DNA of 64,000 nucleotides from Strigamia acuminata (lineage: Eukaryota; Arthropoda; Chilopoda; Geophilomorpha; Linotaeniidae): contig OX442314.1 of NCBI GenBank assembly GCA_949358305.1, positions 37,173,211 through 37,237,210 on the forward strand. Reading direction: 5' to 3'. The notes beneath the pieces are model-generated. The model did no database searches, was not told the origin of the DNA, and saw only the letters and a program-made list of their open reading frames with translations. Of this stretch, positions 58,101 through 64,000 are shown piece after piece (positions within the stretch are counted from its first letter, which is position 1; every line of letters starts with the position of its first letter). The position numbers and the translations under genes are program-made.

Positions 58101-58880
58101 TGGTCGATCTTTGCATCGAAATGAAGGTGCATCTCCAGTCGGAATTGGATGTTCCAACGTGGGGTGGCAGCCAGCTTTGTCACTAAACACATGTTTGTAT
58201 TTTTCTACAAGAGTTGAGATTTGAAATCTCTGTCTTGGCAACAATTTGCTTTTTGCTAGCAGTTTCTGGCTTAAATCAGCCGTAGAGATAACAGGTGACT
58301 TTGATTCTGCAACCAAAGCATCCCATCGATCCATTATTGCATTTCCAAGTTCTTCAGGCGATGGTGGGTCGTCGAAGGGAAATGTGTCATGTGGAAAATC
58401 AATATGGAAATATTCTCGCTCTGTTAGATTGAGAACAATCTTATTTTCGATAATCCAAGAGCAACCTAATAGTATAAATTTGGAAGCTGATGGAAGAACA
58501 GTAAATGTCACCGGAAGCTCACCACCTCGCCACTTAAGTGGCAACGTGATTGTCCCGATTGGACGTGTTGGCCTATCGCCAGTGTATACAACTCGATTTT
58601 CTAAAAATGGAGTCATAAAGTGCAAGAGGTTTAGCTTTTTAAGCATTCCCCCGCTGATGTACCTGTGGGTTGCCCCAGTATCCATCAGAGCGGTGACCTT
58701 TAAATCGTTTAGTGTTGCCTTGATGTAAGGCAGGGGAGTAATACTCTTTCCTGTCTTCAATGCAACGTTTACATGGTCGATTTCAGGTTCTGTGGAAAAA
58801 ACCACGCGAGGATCTGGTTCTGTGGATGAAATGTCATCAAATAGAGCATCCTCCATGTCTTCTTCCATTGGAATCAACAC
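55170..58880 (-). CDS. Element D pol: protease, reverse transcriptase, RNase H, integrase
   Basis: About 1,236 residues, in the -1 frame relative to gag and open from the slippery site at 58937-58943. Protease ALMDTGATHRYIS is near residue 64. RT has FFSTLDLTKGYYQIK and the catalytic ALAYLDDIIIF. RNase H has IHTDASGGGLGA and TTDLECLAVVWAV, with TDHHALRFL. Integrase has HPMAGHGG ... CNRCQRCK, GIDLIGPLP, MLSDNGPQF and NLTERVNR, and FEGPYVITKVFNNNAYAL as GPY/F module. A Pro/Lys-rich tail follows, with no chromodomain. No lesion was seen. Reverse transcription and integration functions look intact. Confidence 0.95.
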   Translation of the reverse strand: MLIPMEEDMEDALFDDISSTEPDPRVVFSTEPEIDHVNVALKTGKSITPLPYIKATLNDLKVTALMDTGATHRYISGGMLKKLNLLHFMTPFLENRVVYTGDRPTRPIGTITLPLKWRGGELPVTFTVLPSASKFILLGCSWIIENKIVLNLTEREYFHIDFPHDTFPFDDPPSPEELGNAIMDRWDALVAESKSPVISTADLSQKLLAKSKLLPRQRFQISTLVEKYKHVFSDKAGCHPTLEHPIPTGDAPSFRCKDRPMNPKKAEIYRELVAELLRDGWAEPCEGSYKNPPVIVAKKDGGYRLCIDFRWLNKITIKDVYQMPSISMILACLGGKKFFSTLDLTKGYYQIKLKPSDKRKTAFSTSDGTYQFTRMPFGLCNAPSAFQRMMDQVLGTAQHKWALAYLDDIIIFSDSFEEHLQHLDDILSKLDKNKLTASPSKSFLCPEELNFLGFTMSNGSYSPNNDKVEAILKYPTPSSIKQLQRFIGMVGFYAALIPKLSITQKPFFALLKKDTKWEWSEECNVAFEYLKNQLAKGIMLPLPDFARNFTIHTDASGGGLGAVLMQIDDHGALRPVAYASRTLQGAENNYSTTDLECLAVVWAVDKFKPYIEYSEYQVETDHHALRFLMTMENPAGRLARWAMKLQNENFTIKYRKGTDNQVADALSRVSLDNGNPLEGKATLAEIIEPVALAYLTNEIDDSMSFENIILQQRADKHLSKLIEWLELDDGQPRPELPKFLEDRQYDCTLTRKGMLIIYAPFKTDFFVEEEDLGIGFKIFIPPSLQLAALQLIHDHPMAGHGGVEVTLERLKRIYFWPNMQKEVKLHVASCNRCQRCKPIQRKPKGLMVPTSPKIGRFEKIGIDLIGPLPRTPNRNRFILVVVDYATGWMEATPLRSAKMTAIAPILKRFFSCHGCPRFMLSDNGPQFISDVYQTLCDDAGVVPIKTTPYHPQTNLTERVNRNIKIMLRIFTFEHDHWDRCIDQINFALHSAPNVSTGFTPAMLTYGREIRPFWDNRDVSYDTPFDPNRPYDAVRMLVARHRTLIAAALKNKSLAQAKQKTYYDRHRSDDKFEVGDLVLLKTHPLSNAANRYAASLEDRFEGPYVITKVFNNNAYALATPITLQARGTYNIVKLRRFVPSEEKAQWPILDEEDEEVLENRPVNTGTATILPPPVRPTESGIATKLPTPVELLGNPKKKKALPLPRVDSHKTTAAQSKPNSDSKRPSRNHILPIRYRD

Positions 58881-58903
58881 AATAGTAAGAGCGCAGTCGT
58901 CAG

Positions 58904-60505
58904 TTACTCGGGAGTTTCTGTCGACTGCGACTCCTCGTTTCCCGACATGTCAGGCCAGCCACCAAACTCGTTGGCTGCAAGCATAGCCTGCATCATGCTG
59001 TGTTGGGCAGCGGCGATTGTTTCCATTGCTGCTTTGGCGGCTTCCACCTTGAGGGGGCAATCCCGTTCAAAGTGTGCGCCACCGCAGCCCCAGCAACCGC
59101 CAACTCTTGGTTTTGTCGCATAGTCTTTGAGCCTATTGCTCGGGACTAGCGCCTTCTCGTTGCCTTCTGCGGCCTTTGTTGCTGCTATCGCAGCATTTTT
59201 AGGCGCAGGGAACAGTGTTCTATTGTTTGGATTTCTCAATCCAAACGGAACAAATTTCGGTTTATCTCCACCCGCAGCATTTGGTATTGTTACCATTTGC
59301 TGGTTGGTTTTTTGAATTGGCGTAACAGTTTCTGTTTTTGCCGCCTCGATGATTGCTGCATTTGTCACAGTTTCCTGATTTATAATCGCGGCCTCCGTAG
59401 CAATGCAAGCTTTCCTGAGCGACGCCCAAGTGTTCTCCAAATTAATGGCATTTGCGACCATGTTCTTGGCCGCTGGGCGCAGAATTGCCAGCACTTTTTG
59501 AATTTGCTGGCTCTCGTGCACAGGAATAGTCAATTGAGCATATAACTTCTCGAGTCTTATCACCACTTGGGTGGCGGACTCATGAGACAGTTGCTGTGTT
59601 TTAGCAATTTCTGCTAAAAGCAGCGCATCGCTCGGACGAAAATGGGTGATAAATTCATGTTCGAATTCCTCCCAATTCGTTTTGGCATGAGAAGAGAACC
59701 ATGTGGCCGCATCTCCTCGGAAAAACTTAAACAAATGCTCAGCGAGCACTTGGTTTAGATAAGGCAAAGCAAAGCGTAGAGAACGTTTTAAATCAATAAG
59801 GAAAGATTTAGCTTTCGTCTTGTCCCCTGCAAACGCTTCAATTCCAATGGATTTGACTCGTTTACTTAGCTCTACTTCATCCATTGGCCTGGGAGCAGGC
59901 ATAGCCTGGTCAGTCTTGTGGAGAAACTTGTCTCCCCAAGCTAGGAAAAGTGGATTACCAGTCGTAGGCGTTGCGCCTGGAGCGGCTCCAGCAACTGGTG
60001 TTGTTGCGGTGGAAGAAATCGTGTTTGAGATTGCAGATTGTGCCCTCAAATTCGACTGTCCGGCCGCCACCACGCTGTCGACGATAGCCTTTTGACTAGC
60101 TATCATCTTCAACAAGCTTTCATTCGATAATTTCGCAGAGTCTAACTCCTGCAAAGCATGAGTTAACCGGTCGCTAATATCACCGAATTCCGTGCGCGTT
60201 TGCGTTAATTGACGCATAGTGCTATCCGATTTGTCTTGGAGTTCCACCAAGTGATCGGCTACTTTCAGAAGCGTGTCTTCCCACACTTCGTAGGTCGTCA
60301 TATCATCAATAACTAGATTAAAGACGTTGCAAGTTGTTTCAAGCATCGCTTGATCCAACAATTTAACTTTAGGGACTGACATATTGTCGTTTGAAGAAGC
60401 AATCGAATTATTATCCGAGTCGTTCAAGTCTGAATCCGTTGCGGGTGTGGAAGAATTAGGTGCAGGAGAGTCCCACGTGGTCTTACCAGTTCTGGTCGCT
60501 GGCAT
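58904..60505 (-). CDS. Element D gag
   Basis: From ATG 60505 (MPATRTGKTT) it encodes 533 residues; upstream open codons lack an ATG. A helical N-terminal region (MLETTCNVFNLVIDDMTTYE, then heptad-like LTHALQELDSAKLSNESLLK) suggests a coiled coil. The capsid-like region is near residues 245-390 (KAKSFLIDLKRSLRFALPYL, DAATWFSSHAKTNWEEFEHE). A single zinc-knuckle-like CWGCGGAHFERDC lies near residue 490, with the CxxC-H-C spacing of a CCHC. The stop TAA at 58904-58906 follows a G GGA AAC slippery site by ~30 bases. Confidence 0.92.
   Translation of the reverse strand: MPATRTGKTTWDSPAPNSSTPATDSDLNDSDNNSIASSNDNMSVPKVKLLDQAMLETTCNVFNLVIDDMTTYEVWEDTLLKVADHLVELQDKSDSTMRQLTQTRTEFGDISDRLTHALQELDSAKLSNESLLKMIASQKAIVDSVVAAGQSNLRAQSAISNTISSTATTPVAGAAPGATPTTGNPLFLAWGDKFLHKTDQAMPAPRPMDEVELSKRVKSIGIEAFAGDKTKAKSFLIDLKRSLRFALPYLNQVLAEHLFKFFRGDAATWFSSHAKTNWEEFEHEFITHFRPSDALLLAEIAKTQQLSHESATQVVIRLEKLYAQLTIPVHESQQIQKVLAILRPAAKNMVANAINLENTWASLRKACIATEAAIINQETVTNAAIIEAAKTETVTPIQKTNQQMVTIPNAAGGDKPKFVPFGLRNPNNRTLFPAPKNAAIAATKAAEGNEKALVPSNRLKDYATKPRVGGCWGCGGAHFERDCPLKVEAAKAAMETIAAAQHSMMQAMLAANEFGGWPDMSGNEESQSTETPE
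58937..58943 (-). promoter_or_regulatory. Canonical -1 frameshift heptamer, element D
   Basis: On the minus strand G GGA AAC in the gag frame (within MSGNEES). The -1 frame is open from here into pol through the gag stop. Confidence 0.8.
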
Positions 60506-62745
60506 TGACACAATGTGACCAAAAGCAGGACCGCAGCTTGCAAAGTGAACAAGTGGAATTAAGTCACGACCAATGAGGAGACAGGAGATTAGGCTCAAGT
60601 AGCCATTTCTGAGAGAGGGATTAGTGATGTCACTTCCCCCCCCTGGTTTCCCATTGGTAGAAAATTTGGATTAATTCATAGAATTGATTTCCCAGAGTTC
60701 CAAGAAATGTCGAAATTTTAAAATTCCAATCATTCTCGAAAATTCCGAGATTTCCACATGTTTTGCCATTGTCTTTCCAGTCGCCATGTTTGATTTTTTA
60801 AAAAAAAAAACAAAATTTCGACCGTTTTAATGTTCCAATTCCTACATTTCTGCAGAAAAAACAACACTTTTTGAAAAAACAATAGTGATTTTTCGGTTTG
60901 GAACTAGAAGTTCAGAACCAGATCAAAATGGTCTGATTCCATGAGAACATGACTTTTGTGCCCAAAAAAGGTACGAAATCGTGTCCAAAGAACTTCTAAA
61001 TTTTCAAACCAGAGATTTCCATCGTCGTTTCCAACAATAGAAAGCTAACCGCGCTAGCGCGCAGACAAAAACGTTTCTTTATTGCACAGCAACATTGAAA
61101 AACAGAGAAGAAAGATAAGAAAATGAATAAAAAATCACAAAATACTGGGTGTTTTTAATATAAAATACACTCAAAAAGTTCCAATTTTTAGCAGAAGGTT
61201 TTTTCAGATATTTACATTACGGGGATATTGTTGCAATCTCTTCTTCTGCCCCAAGAGACCAACAAACGCGCCCGCTCACCCCTTTCGGAGACTCATTCCA
61301 GTCTGCACGAGGCTGCCTTTCGACAGAAACGTGCCTACACTGAGATGTCTGTTCATCCCAATGAAATGGTGTTTTTTGTGGGACAGTCAGCTGCACTTAA
61401 AGTAAGAAGGAAATGCATCTCCTGTCCCTAGTTGCTTTGGGGGCCCACCCTTCAGCTGCCAACTTAAAGCCATGTCACCTTCTATTTGGTGCTGTCTACC
61501 TCCAGGTCATGAAACACGTGTATTCAGTTACAACGATGTCTACTGTCCGGTGTGGCGTCCCAAAGAACCATGAAAATCATAGATAGGGAAAAAAAATCGA
61601 AGATAAAGAGAAAAAACAAAAAAAGGTCGTAAAATAAACAAACTTCCAAATTGTAGAGATTGCCCAAAACTGTGGTTCGAGCACAGTCCTCGAAAACAAG
61701 CTGAAACAACTTGAAAATCCAATGAAGGTGAATAAAATTCAGAAACAAAAGTTACAGGCTAGATTCCCAGTCTTTTTTCAAAGCTGGTAGCTACCTGAAC
61801 GCACAGATATCGTTCCTACGCCCTAACGAACTCTCTGTGCCATTTGAGCACTTCACCATCGGTATCCCCGTACCTCCGGCAGCTCTCCCTGCTGTCCGTG
61901 TCCCAATTTTCCACAGTTCTAGGGTTGTATCCAACTTGCAACTGTTTCCAACCAGTACACGGGACAGGGTAGGATTATGACCGATGTGAACCCGGATGAG
62001 CGCCTCGAGCAGCCACAACGCAACTCATAAATTATGAGTTGCAACAAAAATCAAGGCAGTCTTCCCATGTGTGCGGACACTTCGCTGCTACTCGGGTCCA
62101 ACTACACGCCAACTCACCGCACGTGACTGTTCCCGCGCCAGCGACCACTAAGCTAGCAACCTGCATCCAAGCGACTAAACGTCCTACAAGAAGTTTGGTG
62201 TCACTCAAAGCTCAGTTCAACATCGCCTCCTCGCCCGGCCCATAATGGAACCAGCGATTGCAGCGTGGCAATTAGAATATGACCGCTTCTCCCCCGTGGG
62301 AATTGGGTTGCTGGTGGCCACCAGCGCGCCTCCTCCACTAATCGAGTTTGAATACGCTGCAGACTGTTCCATTACTTTTACTTGGGCTGCGCACCAAGAA
62401 ATAAAAATAATAAAGAAGGTTTGGAATTGTATTCCCCTCCCAACCACTCAGTTTTTTAGGCTAAGCTAGAAAGGAATAGAAGACCGTTGGAAAGTGTGGC
62501 CAATGTAAGTCCCGGCTTGCCAGTACCCAGGCAAGCTGGACATGCACAGCCACCAATTTTGTCAAGTTAGGGTCCAAAATCAGCGATTAGCGGCCGTTTC
62601 GCCTGCTGATTCCCTATCACAACCATGACCAAAGAAATCTCCCCCTTTTTGATCGAAAAATTTCATTCAATGTTGAGTTATCAACTCAACCAGAAAATAG
62701 AAAAAAAAATCGCAAAGAGTTCAAGATCCAGGACGGGCCCACAAT
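60506..62745 (-). other. Element D 2.2-kb leader with unexplained coding-like stretches
   Basis: Between the 5' LTR and gag. TGGGCCCGTCCTGGATC on the minus strand, four bases from the LTR, is placed as primer-binding site, but I cannot name its tRNA. On the plus strand, antisense to the element, 61208-61390 looks like an exon: TTTTTTCAG before it, AAA|GTAAGA after it, 60 open codons (QETNKRARSPLSETHSSLHE). A further acceptor-like CTACCTCCAG lies at about 61507. Other short open frames (62245-62469) are not recognised. This may be captured host sequence or an unrecognised nested fragment. Confidence 0.45.
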
Positions 62746-63368
62746 TGTGAGTGTTTGGACGGTCGCCACGTGGTCGGGGGAGAGCCACGAGGCGCTGGAC
62801 ACAACACACACGATAGAATTCACTCCGAAATACACAAGAGACACAAGTTTAGTTTAAGGTAAGCTTTATTGATGTCTAGGGGTATGATGTGGTGTCTCCC
62901 AGTGCATTTCCCAATGCGACGGCTGCGAACAGCCGTCCCTAACAAGACCGCGTGGCACGGCGGCCAATGGCCGCCATGACACACGTGGTCGGAATACCGT
63001 TTAGCCATGTCGCCGCTACGTTCACGGAGAACGCAGGACGGACATGGGGAACGTGGACTATCAAGTCCCGGCGGGCGACAGAGTCGCTACGCCAACTGGA
63101 TTCGTCATTGCCGCCAGCGTGGAAGAGCGATCGTGGAAGCGACCGTTCGCCATGCTGGAAGTTAGAGAACTCTCTGGGGCCTCTGCGGGGCCCACCACTT
63201 CCGGAAGGGGCACTTCCGGTTCCCAATTGGCCGGGCCAACGACCATCAGCTCCACCTGGTGCGGGGGTCCGCAACAGGTGCGCGCGAGAAACACACGAGG
63301 TGCGCGAGAGCCGTGGAAGCGCCGTGTGTTGCAGGCAAGTGAGCGGACTGAGCGGGCAGCCGGTCACA
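62746..63368 (-). repeat. 5' LTR of element D
   Basis: 623 bp, same ends and apparently the same sequence as 52656-53278. Carries the promoter of element D on the minus strand. Confidence 0.93.
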
Positions 63369-63372
63369 AAAC

Positions 63373-64000
63373 AACTCGCCTTTCGCGCTCACAATCGCTC
63401 GCCAACTCCTACAAACTTGCTGCGGCAATTCCAAAATCCTCGTTCGGCTCCACACGTTCCTCACCAAGTCGTACTGGGCCGTTTTGCTCGAAAAATCATC
63501 CACCACCACAAGCGTGATTTTCAGTTCGTAATCGGCCGGAAGCGAGTGTCTCTCAATCGCTGTTTTCACGTAAACATTCCTAAAATCCGCCCGATAGTCC
63601 CCCACAACCTCATCCTTCAACAGCGCACCAACAAACGCACACGCCAACATCTCTTCGACACTCGACACCAATTGAACGACTAAATCCTTGCGCCGGCTCA
63701 AATCCCCGGATCCCCATCGCAAGAAAAGCTCTACCAATTCCGTTTTCTGTTCCTTGAACTCAACGTGCTTGAAAAACGCGATGATTTGAGCTTCGTCCAG
63801 CTGCTGGACGACTTCTTCGGGTAAAAAACGCGCGTTGCAGCGCACGAAATCCAAAACTATACTTAGCGCAAGGTTTACTTCGTATTTCGTCGCTTCTTTC
63901 CAGATTTCAATAAAATTTTCTACATTTAGCATCTCGAGCCATCTTTCCCAGTAAAATTTGAATATGTCGGTGATGAGTAACATGTGAGACACTTGGATGA
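63373..64000 (-). pseudogene. BTB/kelch paralog 2, BACK region, upstream of the element D insertion; runs off the window
   Basis: Minus-strand frame homologous to residues after the BTB domain of the intact gene (NVENFIEIWKEATKYEVNLA, RFLPEEVVQQLDEAQ, LFLRWGSGDLSRRK, RILELPQQVCRSWRAI). It reads GELF into the AAAC duplication and resumes as YYGLSKS at 52651 in the same phase. The BTB domain and start lie beyond base 64000. No stop in the visible part. Confidence 0.85.

Larger units (their letters stand above)
52656..63368 (-). mobile_element. Element D: 10.7-kb Ty3/gypsy retrotransposon inserted in BTB paralog 2
   Basis: Two 623-bp LTRs flank gag, pol and a third ORF on the minus strand, with the 4-bp duplication AAAC (52652-52655, 63369-63372). 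Both LTRs have equal length and look identical. The third ORF is frame-broken but gag and pol are intact. The 5' leader is exceptionally long (2.2 kb). Layout (gag, -1 pol, ORF3) and size match elements B and C. Confidence 0.93.

Noticed and set aside
1-64000. tRNA, rRNA, CRISPR arrays, prokaryotic operons
   Set aside because: None seen; gene structure and elements are eukaryotic. Apparent alternative GTG/TTG starts of several frames are not real starts.

Overview
This is a eukaryotic nuclear window, most likely from an insect or related arthropod: spliced genes with introns of 63-68 bp (plus one of about 1 kb), AT-rich spacers, mitochondrial and SR-protein genes, and a heavy load of Ty3/gypsy (Metaviridae) LTR retrotransposons. 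The species cannot be named from sequence alone. There are no bacterial operons, rRNAs, tRNAs or CRISPR arrays.

Layout. 1-3571: AT-rich spacer with minisatellites. 3572-5684: a four-exon host gene for a DMAC2/ATP5S-like mitochondrial protein, with a 175-bp tandem repeat in its long intron. 6997-7651: body of an intronless SR splicing factor gene (SRSF4/5/6 type) on the minus strand. 7656-43087: a 35.4-kb block that splits this SR gene at its fifth codon. The block is three LTR retrotransposons nested like Russian dolls. Element C (minus, 13.46 kb without its guests) holds element A (plus, 7.98 kb) in its pol gene; element A holds element B (minus, 13.98 kb) in its 3' LTR. All three have matching 4-bp target duplications (AGAC, ATAT, AACT) and near-identical LTR pairs. 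43088-43101: the displaced first 14 coding bases of the SR gene.

43.1-64.0 kb: a local tandem array of host sequence built from a BTB/BACK/kelch-like gene (minus) and a small unrecognised gene X (plus). It holds one intact BTB gene (47110-48848), an inverted duplication of the BTB 5' region (43.94-44.57 kb) that could be a hairpin-RNA locus, a small terminal-inverted-repeat element carrying a Frizzled-like fragment, a short hAT-like element, and a second BTB paralog split by element D (52656-63368, minus, 10.7 kb, TSD AAAC).

Themes. Elements B, C and D are unusually large and carry a third ORF after pol with no visible signal peptide or membrane segment, so not an ordinary env. The ORF3s of B and D share a paired-CxxC motif; that of C is a 921-residue protein whose ATG sits directly on a splice-acceptor-like site. 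Three elements have canonical -1 frameshift heptamers at the gag/pol junction and the fourth a near-canonical one. C also has three consecutive stem-loops with the same bulged-A stem between pol and ORF3. LTR pairs differ by zero or one visible change in every element, so all four insertions look recent and the elements may still be active.
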